A stretch of 64,000 nucleotides of DNA from Streptomyces spongiicola (lineage in GTDB: Bacteria; Actinomycetota; Actinomycetes; Streptomycetales; Streptomycetaceae): NCBI RefSeq assembly GCF_003122365.1, contig NZ_CP029254.1:5357501-5421500 (forward strand). The letters run 5' to 3'. A program made the translations under genes and the position numbers. Shown piece by piece: positions 8,953-17,266 of this stretch. Positions within the stretch are counted from its first letter, which is position 1; every line of letters begins with the position of its first letter. The notes below the pieces were generated by a model. It did not search any database. It saw only the letters and a program-made list of their open reading frames with translations, and was not told the DNA's origin.

Positions 8953-9119
8953 AAAAATACGGTATAGGCTGTATGCCGACCGCTCGGGTGCGAAACATGA
9001 TCGACACTGCGGGTTCACGACGATGGTCTTGCCCCCGTGTGTGACGGGGCTTACCTTCTCCTCCTACGCATCGCGTCTACGGGCGTAGAGGCTTCGACGT
9101 CTTGTCGAAGGAGCAGCTC
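8953..9119 (+). promoter_or_regulatory. promoter/operator region of the pyrimidine-catabolism operon
   Basis: An AT-richer stretch (GAAAAAATACGGTATAGGCTG from about 8951) contains TATA-like sequence. An inverted repeat TCTACG-GG-CGTAGA lies at 9076-9089, about 30 bp before the start codon. AAGGAG at 9108-9113 is the ribosome-binding site for ATG 9120. The inverted repeat is well placed to be an operator, but no regulator gene is present in the window. Confidence 0.5.
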
Positions 9120-9949
9120 ATGACCAACGGTCGTTCGCGCCGCACTCGTTCATGCCACCTGGACCGGCGACACCGAATCCATGATCGCCAAGCATGAGGA
9201 GCACGGCCCGTGAGGCGGCCGGCAAGGCGCCAAGGTCATCGGTTTCCAGGAGGTCTTCAACGCCCCGTACTTCTGCAGGTGCAGGATCCGGAGCACTACC
9301 GCTGGGCCGAACCCGTCCCGGACGGCCCCGGTGCCCGCATGAGGGACCTCGCCGGGAGACTGGAATGGTGATCGTCGTCCCCGTCTTCGAGGTGGAGGGC
9401 TTCCGGCCGTCTACTAACAACCGCCGCGGTGGATCGACGCCGACGGCAGCTATCTCGCAAGTACCGCAAGCACCACATCCCCCAGGTCAAGGGATTCTGG
9501 GAGAAGTACTACTTCAGGCCCGGCAACGCGGGCTGGCCGGTCTTCGACACCTCCGTCGGCAAGGTGGCGTCTTCATCTGCTACGACCGCCACTTTCCCGG
9601 AGGGCTGGCGCCAAGTCGGCCTCGCCGGAGCCAGTTGGTCTACAACCGTCGGCCACCTCCGGGCTGTCCGCCTACCTCTGGCAGCTGGAGCAGCCCGCCG
9701 CGGCCGTCGCCAACGAGTATTCATCGCCGCCATCAACCGGGTCGGCCAGGAGGAGTTACGGCGAGCAACGACTTCTACGGCACCAGCTACTTCGTCGACC
9801 CGCGCGGACAGTTCGTCGGCGCGTCCCAGCGACAAGCAGGAGGAACTGGTCGTCAGGGACCTCGACTTCGGCCTCATCGACGAGGTGCGGCAGCAGTGGC
9901 CTCTACCGCGACCGGCGGCCCGACGCCTACGAGGCTGGTCAAGCCGTGA
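9120..9949 (+). pseudogene. beta-ureidopropionase / nitrilase-superfamily amidohydrolase, multiply frameshifted
   Basis: Nitrilase-fold segments appear in all three forward frames: VIGFQEVFNAPYF (catalytic Glu) near 9235, ETGMVIVVPVFEVEG near 9355, KYRKHHIPQVKGFWEKYYF (catalytic Lys) from 9457, FICYDRHFP (catalytic Cys) near 9570, LSAYLWQLEQPAAAVANEY near 9665, FIAAINRVGQEE near 9720, NDFYGTSYFVDPRGQFVG near 9770, VVRDLDFGLIDEVRQQW near 9850, and a terminal LVKP-stop at 9949. Stitched together the pieces cover a full-length ~280-aa N-carbamoyl-beta-alanine amidohydrolase, which releases CO2 and NH3 in reductive pyrimidine breakdown. No single frame encodes it. First gene of the operon. Confidence 0.75.
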
Positions 9950-11183
9950 AACGACCTGTACGGGCGGCACCGCCCGGCTCATCCCGACTGGGTCGTGCTC
10001 TACTACGGCAGCCGTCGAATCACCCACGGGGAGGGCCGGCACGTCTGGGCGCGGACGGCAACCGCTACTCCTGACTTCTTCGGCGGCATCCTGACCACCA
10101 TGACCGCCACGCCTGCCCGAGGTCACCAAGGCGGTCAGCGAGCAGGCCGGCCGGATCATCCACTCCTCGACCTCTACCTCAACCGCCCATGGTGGAGCTG
10201 GCCGAGCGAATCGCCGCCCTGTCCCATATCCCCGACCCCCGGGTTTCTTCACCACCCCGCAACCGCGGCCGCAACGACACCGCCTGCTGCTGGCCACCGC
10301 TACCGCAGGTCCGGGCAGATCCTGGCGATGCGCAACAGCTACCACGGCCGTTCTTCTCGGCGTGTCCATCACCGCAACCGCTCCTGGTCACGACGGCCCT
10401 CTCCCCGGTGGCAGACCCTGTACGTGCACGGGGGCATGCGCACCCGCGCCCTACGCAGGGCTCTCCGACGCCCAGTTCATCGAGGCGTGCGTCGCCGACC
10501 TGGAGGACCTGCTCGGCCACACCCACGAGTGGCCGCGCTGATCGCCGAGCCCATCCAGGGCGTCGCGGCTCACCTCCCGCCGGACGGCTTCTACGCGGCT
10601 TCCGCGAAGTCCTCGACCGGCACGGGATCCTGTGGATCGCCGACGAGGTGCAGACCGGCTGGGGCCGGACGGAGAGCACTTCTGGGGCTGGCAGGCGCAC
10701 GCCGAGAACGGCCCCGGACATCCTCACCTCGCCAAGGGATCGGCAACGGCATGTCCTCGCGGCGTCGTCGCCCGGCCGAGGTGAGAACGCATCGACGCCA
10801 ACTCCATCTCCACGTTCGGCGGTCCCGTCACCGCGGCCGCGGCCTCGCGAACCTCTCGTACCTCCTGGAGCACGATCTGCAGGCAACGCGCGGCGGGTCG
10901 GCGGACTGCTCATCGAGCGGCTCCGCGCCGTCGCCGCCGGGATCCCGCCGTGCGCGAGGTTACGCGGACGGGGACTGATGATCGGCGTCGAACTGGTCCG
11001 GGCACGACGACGGCGTCCGGAGGCGGCCGCGCGCGCTCGAGGCGCCCGCGAAGGCGGACTGCTCATGCGGCAAGGGCGGCGGACACAACACCAGCGTCTG
11101 CGGATCGCGCCACCGATGTCCTCACCGTCGCCGAGGCGGAAGAGGGCGCCTCGATCCTCGAACGCACCCTGCGCAGCCTCTAG
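9946..11183 (+). pseudogene. class III (PLP-dependent) aminotransferase, multiply frameshifted
   Basis: Begins at GTG 9946, overlapping the nitrilase stop, and ends at TAG 11183. In successive frames one reads DWVVLYYG, ITHGEGRHVW, DFFGGILTTMTA, EVTKAVSEQAGRIIHSS, MVELAERIAALS, HGILWIADEVQTGWGRT (PLP-proximal Asp), ARRVGGLLIERLRAVAAGIP, RGLMIGVELVR and EEGASILERTLRSL. These are hallmarks of omega-amino-acid aminotransferases. In this operon the expected job is transamination of beta-alanine or 3-aminoisobutyrate, the product of the preceding enzyme. The frame changes repeatedly, so no functional protein is encoded as written. Confidence 0.75.
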
Positions 11184-11201
11184 TCCACGCGAGGGAAGAC
11201 C

Positions 11202-12560
11202 ATGAGCCACCGCACCCTGATCCGAGGCGGACTCGTCCTGACCGCCGCCGACGAGACCCACGCGACGTCCTGGTCGAGGACGGCCGCGTCGCCGCCCTCG
11301 CCGCCCACGGCTCGGCCGCCGCGGGAGCTGGACCGCCGACCGCACATCGACGCCACCGGGAAGTACGTCATCCCGGGCGAGTCGACGCCCACACCCACAT
11401 GGAGCTGCCCTCGCGGCACCTTCGCGTCGACACCTTCGAGACGGGCACCCGGGCCGCCGCCTGGGGGCACCACCACCATCGTGGACTTCGCGTCCAGGCC
11501 AGGCCCAGAGCCTGCGCGAGGGATCGACGCGTGGTACGCCAAGGCCGACGGCAACTGCGCATCGACTACGGCTTCCACATGATCCTCTCCGACGTCACGA
11601 GTCTCCCTGAAGGAGATGGACCTGCTCGTCGAGGAGGGCGTCCCCTCCTTCAAGCTGTTCATGGCCTACCCCGGCGTCTTCTACAGCGACGACGGCAGAT
11701 CCTGCGCGCATGCAGCGCGGCACCGCAACGGCGGCTGATCATGATGCACGCGGAGACGGCATCGCGATCGACGTCCTCGTCGAACAGGCCTGGCCGCGGC
11801 GAGACCGACCCCCGCCACCACGCGAGGTCCGCAAGGTGCTGCTGGAGCCGAGGCCACCCACGGGCCGTCCAGCTCGCCGGGTCGCGGGGCGCCGCTGTAC
11901 GTCGTGCACGTCTCGGCCGAGGAGGCCGTCGCCGAACTGCCGCCGCCCGGACAAGGACTGCCGGTCTTCGGCGAGACCTGCCCGCAGTACCTGTTCCTGT
12001 CCACGCGACAACTCGCCGAACCGGGTTCGAGGGCGCCAAGTACGTCTGCAGCACACCGCTGCGGCCCAGGGAGCACCAGGCCGCGCTGTGGCGCGGGCTG
12101 CGGACGCGAACGCCTCCAGGTCGTCTCCACCGACCACTGCCCGTTCTGCTTCTCCGGCCAGAAGGACCTCCGGCCGCGAGACTTCTCCAAGATCCCAACG
12201 GGCTGCCGGCGTGGAGAACCGGATGGACCTGCTGCATACAGGCGGTCCTCGACGGCCACATCTCCCGCCGCCGCTGATCGAGATCGCCTGCGCCGCGCCC
12301 GCCCGGATGTTCGCCTCTACCCGAAGAAGGGACCATCGCGCCGGCGCCGACGCCGACATCGTCGTGTACGACCCGCGCGCGGGAGGTCTCTCGCCGAGAC
12401 CCACCACATGAACGTCGACTACTGGCCTACGAGGGCAGAGCGGATCACCGGACGGGTCAGACCGTGCTGTCCGCGCGGTGAAGTCGTCATCGACCGCCGG
12501 GAGTTCACCGGCCGGTCCGGCCACGGCGTGTTCACCCCCCGCTCGACCTGCCAGTACTGA
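11202..12560 (+). pseudogene. dihydropyrimidinase / D-hydantoinase, multiply frameshifted
   Basis: ATG 11202 with a GAGGGAAG ribosome-binding site, 18 bp after the aminotransferase stop. Fragments across three frames spell a cyclic amidohydrolase: MSHRTLIRGGLVLTAADET, IDATGKYVIPG, THMELP (metal-binding region), IDYGFHMILSD, EEGVPSFKLFMAYPGVFYSD (the family's metal-bridging carboxylated Lys region), LYVVHVSAEEAVAEL, GETCPQYLFLS, FEGAKYVCSTPLRPREHQAA, VVSTDHCPFCFSGQKDL (metal-binding Asp/His) and the terminal REFTGRSGHGVFTPRSTCQY. The enzyme opens dihydrouracil or hydantoin rings and is the step before beta-ureidopropionase. As written it is not translatable as one protein. Confidence 0.8.
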
Positions 12561-12594
12561 ACTAGAACCAGCGGAACCCGACCCAGGAGGTCCC

Positions 12595-13564
12595 GTGGAC
12601 TTCGGACTCGTCTGCAGACGGACCCGCCGCCTCGGCGTCGTCGGCCTGATGCGGCGCGCGGAACGCAACGGCTTCCGCTACGGCTGGACGTTCGACTCGG
12701 CGGTGCTGTGGCAGGAGCCGTTCGTCATCTACAGTCAGATCCTCGAGCACACCGGCAGATGCACGTCGGTCCATGGTCACCAACCCGGGACCGGACGGGG
12801 AGTCACGGCCTCGACCTTCGCCACCCTGAACGAACATGTTCGGCAACCGCACCGTCTGCGCATCTCGGCCGCGGCGACTCGGGATGCGGGTGGCCGGCGG
12901 CAGGCCAACACCTGGCCGGCTCGGCGAGGCGATCGACGTCATCCGCGATCTCGCCGAGGGCCGCGAGGCGTCGTCGACGGCAACCCGATCCGCATTCCCT
13001 GGGTGCGGGACGGCAGACTGCCCGTGTGGATGGCGGCGTACGGGCCGAAGGCCTGCCCCTCGCCGGGCAGAAGGCGACGGGTTCATCCTCCAGCTCGCCG
13101 ACCTCTACCTGACCGAGTGATGGTCAGGCGGTCCGCGAGGCGCGGCCGACGCGGGCCGCGACCGGAGGCGATCACGATCTCGTGGCCGCGCCGGCGTATG
13201 TGGGCGACGACCCTCGCGCACGCCCGCGACAGTGCGCTGGTTCGGCGGATGGTCGGCAACCACGTCGCCGACCTGGTCTCGCGCTACGGGGAGCATCGGC
13301 CATGGTGCGGAGCGCTGACCGCGTACATCAAGAGCGGCAGGGGTACGACTACAGCCACCACGCCGGGCCGGGAACCCGTCACGGACTTCGTGCCGACGAG
13401 ATCGTCGACCGCTTCTGCCTGCTGGGCCCGCCTCCGCGCACATCGAGAAGCTGCGGGCGCTGCGCGAGCTGGGAGTGGACCAGTTCGCCGTCTACAACAT
13501 GCACGACGCGCAGGAGGCGACGATCGACGCCTACGGCGGAGATCATCCCGCACTCGACGACTGA
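12595..13564 (+). pseudogene. LLM-class (luciferase-like) flavin/F420-dependent oxidoreductase, multiply frameshifted
   Basis: Starts at GTG 12595 behind a perfect AGGAGG (12585-12590). Pieces in alternating frames: VDFGLVC, VGLMRRAERNGFRYGWTFDS, LWQEPFVIYSQILEHTGR, ASTFATLNE, RLGEAIDVIRDLAEG, IPWVRDGRLPVWMAAYGPKA, FILQLADLYLTE, MVGNHVADLVSRYGEH, FVPDEIVDRFCLLG-like and IEKLRALRELGVDQFAVYN. This is a bacterial-luciferase TIM barrel, probably of the F420-dependent group. Its place between dihydropyrimidinase and the permease suggests a redox step of the same pathway; that role is inference. Ends at 13564. Confidence 0.7.
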
Positions 13565-13612
13565 ACCGGCACCGGACACCCCCCACGCGACCGCCGACCT
13601 CCGCTGAAGGTC

Positions 13613-14767
13613 ATGGCCATGACCGCGATCGTCCCCCCGGCATCCTCCCCGTCCCCCTCCGATCCCGGCCGGCCCACCGACACGCAGGACCGGGTGGAAC
13701 TCGCCCCCGGCGCGGTGCCCGCCGGCGGCCGGTTCGTCAACGACGACCTGCTGCCCGTCCCGCTCGCCGAACGTCGCTGGACCACGTACAACTTCGCCGC
13801 GCTGTGGATCGGGATGGCCACAAATACCGTCCTGGCTGCTCGCTCCGGGCTCGTCGCGCTCGCATGGACTGGAAGCAGGCGGTGTTCACGATCGCGCTGG
13901 CGAATGTGATCGTGCTCTTGCCGATGCTCTCACCGGTCACGCCGGCCCGAAGTACGGCAATCCCCTTCCGGTGCTGGCCCGCGCCTCTTTCGGGCTGCGT
14001 GGCGCAACCTCCGGCGCTGATCGGCCGGCGTGGCCTGCGCCGGTTCGGGCATCCAGACTGGATCGCGGCCAGGGCAGTCTTCGTCCTGCTCGGCACTCTC
14101 TCGAGCTGGGCGACGCGTCCCGGATCGCCGGCCAGCCCTGGACGCTGTGGCTCTGCTTCATCGTGGTCTGGGCGTTGGAACTCGCCATCATCTACCGGGG
14201 CATGGAGACGCTGCGCCGCTTCGAGAACTGGCGGCGCGTTCGTCATCGTCGGCGCACTGGTGCTGCTGGTCTGGATCGCGTGAAGGCGGGGCGGCTTCGG
14301 CCCGCTGCTCGACCAGCCGTCCAGGCTCGCTGGGCGAGGACTTCTGGCCGGTGTTCTTCCCCCCCTCAGGGATGAATGCCTTCTGGTCCACACTGTCGCT
14401 GAACATCCGGACTTCACCGGTCGGTGCCGGCAAGCGCGCCAGGTCTGGGCCAGACGCTGGGACTGCGACGACCATGACCCTGTTCGCGCTGCTGTCGGTG
14501 TTCGTCACTCCGGTTCCCAGGCCGTGTACGGCGTGCCGATCTGGGACCCGGTGCAGCTCGCCGCGAAGACGGACAACGTCTTCGGTCTGCTGTTCGCCCT
14601 GGTGACCGTGCTGATCGCGACGATCTCCGTGAACATCGCGGCGAACGTCGTGTCCCCGGCGTACGATCTCGCGAACCTCGCCCCGCGGTTCGTCGACTTC
14701 CGCACCGGGGCGCTGATCACCGGAGTGGTCGGTGTCCTCATCATGCCGTGGAAGCTGACCGAGACCC
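13613..14767 (+). pseudogene. NCS1-family nucleobase/hydantoin permease, frameshifted and missing its C-terminus
   Basis: ATG 13613. The first ~70 residues are in one frame and include RFVNDDLLPVPLAERRWTTY and FAALWIGMATNTV, the classic NCS1 N-terminus. Frame changes follow to about 14500, with recognisable QAVFTIALANVIVLLPML, WTLWLCFIVVWALELAIIYR, GALVLLVWIA and ATTMTLFALLSVFV. From about 14524 the frame is clean through YGVPIWDPVQLAAKTDNVFG and TISVNIAANVVSPAYDLANL to LIMPWKLTETPER, where it stops at 14778 because the sequence has switched to smc. The last transmembrane helices are absent. It would import uracil, hydantoin or a similar base with a cation. Confidence 0.75.
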
Positions 14768-16991
14768 CGGAGCGCTGACGGTCGCCCCCGGTTACGAACT
14801 CCCGGTGGCGGCCGCCCTCGGCGCGGCCGCCGACGCCGTCGCCGTCGCGGACCCCGCCACGGCGGCGGACGCCATCCGGCTGCTCCGGAAGCAGGACGCG
14901 GGCCGTGCGTCCCTGCTGCTGTCCGCGCCGGTTCAGGGCGTTCCTCGTCCCGCGTCCGCCGCGTCCGCCGTGCCCGCCGTGCCCGCCGTGCCCGCCGTGC
15001 CCGCCGCGGGCGGCGTGCCCGCGGCCGGGATCCCGGCTCCCGCCCGGCCGCCCGCCGTCGGTGCCGCGGCTTCCGGGGGCCCCGCGCACCCCCTCGGGCA
15101 GCCCGCGGTTCCGGTCGGGGCGCCGGACGGCTGCCACGGCGCGGCCGCCGAGGCGACCGTCCCGGTCGGCGGCGGCGAAGGAGCGGTGAGGGCGCCCCGG
15201 GTCGCGGACCTGGTGCGCGGGCCGGAGGAGCTGATGCCCGCCGTGGCCGGGCTCCTCCGGGACATGGTGGCGGTCGGGACCCTGGAGGACGCGGAGGATC
15301 TGGTCCGCGCGCAGCCGGGACTTGTGGCGGTGACCGCCGAGGGCGACCTCCTCGGCGCCCACTTCGCCCACGGTGGCTCCGCGGGCGCGCCGAGCCTCCT
15401 GGAAGTACGGGCGTCGGTCGACGAGGCCGCCGCCGAACTGGAGGAACTGGCCGTACGGTGCGGCGGACTCGCGGCGGGGCAGCATGAGGCGGCCGAGCGG
15501 CGCACGGCGTGCGCCTCCCTCGTGGAGGAGCTGGGCGAGCGGAGACGGGCGGCCGAGAAGGAGAAGGCCGGCGTCGCCCAGCAGCTGGGCCGGCTGTCCG
15601 GGCAGGCCCGCGGCGCCGCCGGGGAGGCCGAGCGCACCGCCGCGGCGGCCGAGCGGGCCCAGGCCGCTCTGGAGAAGGCGCGGTACGAGGCGGAGGAGCT
15701 GGCCGAGAGGCTCGCCGCCGCCGAGGAGGCCCCCGTCGAGGATGAGCCGGACACCTCGGCGCGGGACCGGCTCGCCGCCGACGGCGCCAACGCGCGGCAG
15801 ACCGAGATGGAGGCCCGGCTCCAGGTCCGTACCCACGAGGAGCGGGTCAGGGGGCTCGCGGGGCGTGCCGAGGCGCTGGACCGCGGAGCACGCGCGGAAC
15901 GCGAGGCGCGGGCGCGTGCCGAGCGGCGTCGCGCCAGGCTCCGCCATGAGGCCGCCGTCGCCGAGGCGGTGGCGAGCGGTGCCCGACAGCTCCTGGCCCA
16001 TGCCGAGGTGTCCGTCGTCCGTGCGGAGCGTGAGCGTGCCGCCGCCGAGGCGGCCAGGGCGGAGCGTGAGCGTGAGCTGACCGCTGCCCGCGCGCAGGGC
16101 CGGGACCTCAAGAGCGAGCTGGACAAGCTCACCGACTCCGTGCACCGAGGCGAGGTCCTCGGAGCCGAGAAGCGGCTGCGCATCGAGCAGCTCGAGACGA
16201 GGGCGCTGGAGGAGCTGGGCGTCGAACCGGCCGGGCTGGTCGCCGAGTACGGTCCCGGCCGGCCGGTGCCGCCGTCGCCGCCGGCCGAGGGGGAGGAGCT
16301 TCCCGAGGACCCCGGGCACCCGCGCAACCAGCCGCGGCCGTTCGTCCGCGCCGAGCAGGAGAAGCGGCTGAGGTCCGCCGAACGGGCCTACCAGCAGCTC
16401 GGAAAGGTGAATCCGCTCGCCCTGGAGGAGTTCTCGGCTCTGGAGGAGCGCCACAAGTTCCTGTCCGAGCAGCTCGAGGACCTGAAGAAGACCCGGGCCG
16501 ATCTGCTCCAGGTGGTGAAGGAGGTCGACGAGCGGGTCGAGCAGGTGTTCACGGAGGCGTACCGGGACACCGCGCGTGAGTTCGAGGGGGTGTTCTCCCG
16601 GCTCTTCCCGGGCGGTGAGGGCCGGCTCGTACTGACCGACCCCGGCAGCATGCTCACCACGGGAGTGGACGTGGAGGCCCGGCCCCCGGGCAAGAAGGTG
16701 AAGCGGCTGTCGCTGCTCTCCGGTGGTGAGCGCTCGCTGACCGCCGTGGCGATGCTGGTGTCCATCTTCAAGGCCCGGCCCAGTCCGTTCTATGTGATGG
16801 ACGAGGTCGAGGCGGCACTCGACGACACCAACCTCCAGCGGCTGATCGGCATCATGCAGGAACTCCAGGAGAGTTCCCAGCTGATCGTCATCACGCATCA
16901 GAAGCGGACGATGGAGGTGGCGGACGCGCTCTACGGCGTCTCCATGCAGGGCGACGGTGTGTCCAAGGTCATCAGCCAGCGGCTGCGCTGA
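14768..16991 (+). pseudogene. smc: Smc chromosome-segregation ATPase, C-terminal half only (5' end lost at a junction)
   Basis: The open frame carries hinge sequence (LTVAPGYELPVAAALGAAAD at its left edge), a Pro/Ala-rich insertion, a long second coiled coil (about codons 220-520), the segment PLALEEFSALEERHKFLSEQ, then the C-terminal ATPase head with the LLSGGERSLTAVAML signature, Walker B FYVMDEVEAALDD and VITHQKRTMEVADALYG. The N-terminal Walker A head, the first coiled coil and the start of the hinge, several hundred residues, are missing. A downstream start such as ATG 14748 would make a headless protein. Smc requires both head halves, so this copy should not function as condensin. It is either a real truncation or a chimeric assembly. 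Confidence 0.85.
14965..15003. repeat. 9-bp GTGCCCGCC tandem repeat in the Smc hinge insertion
   Basis: About four copies of GTGCCCGCC, giving VPA tripeptides, sit in the Ala/Pro-rich insertion inside the hinge domain. The insertion is roughly 80-90 residues relative to the hinge core that flanks it. Confidence 0.7.
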
Positions 16992-17128
16992 GCCGCCCGC
17001 TCCCTCCCACCCGCAGCGGCGGGGCAGGCCCCTGGTCAGATCCGGTAAGACGGGGGAGTCGTTCCAGTCTTCAATACTTGTATGTTCCCCTGAGGAAGTG
17101 ACGTTTCTCTGTGCTGCCAGGCGAGGGC

Positions 17129-17156
17129 TTGACTTCGAGACTTGAATGAATAGTCT
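17129..17156 (+). promoter_or_regulatory. candidate promoter of the sugar permease gene
   Basis: TTGACT (17129-17134) and TAGTCT (17151-17156) are separated by 16 bp, within the unusually AT-rich stretch that follows smc. The position is 110 bp upstream of the permease GTG. A vegetative-type promoter is plausible; no transcription start is demonstrated. Confidence 0.5.
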
Positions 17157-17173
17157 CTTCAGCGTTGCTTTTA

Positions 17174-17216
17174 CCTTCAAGTGGTGGGCGGCCTTATGTT
17201 GTGCGCCACTTGAAGG
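17174..17216. promoter_or_regulatory. 11-bp inverted repeat in the permease leader
   Basis: CCTTCAAGTGG (17174-17184) and CCACTTGAAGG (17206-17216) are perfect inverted copies 21 bp apart. They lie just downstream of the candidate promoter and 50 bp before the start codon. This could be a two-half-site operator spanning about three helical turns or a leader hairpin. Confidence 0.55.
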
Positions 17217-17266
17217 GCTCGCCCCCACCCCCCGGCGCCGTCGCCGGGTGGCCCCTGGAGTTCACC

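Noticed and set aside
7440..14770. Horizontally acquired genomic island
   Set aside because: GC content and codon bias match the flanks, and there is no integrase, tRNA boundary or direct-repeat attachment pair. The oddity is frame disruption, not composition.
14765..14778. Possible genuine early stop of the permease with a new shorter C-terminus
   Set aside because: NCS1 carriers need their final helices. The stop arises exactly where the alternative frame becomes Smc hinge, so a junction explains it better.
14505..17228. A 907-codon reverse frame over smc
   Set aside because: Shadow of the coiled-coil gene; Leu/Gly/Arg-rich with no recognisable domain.
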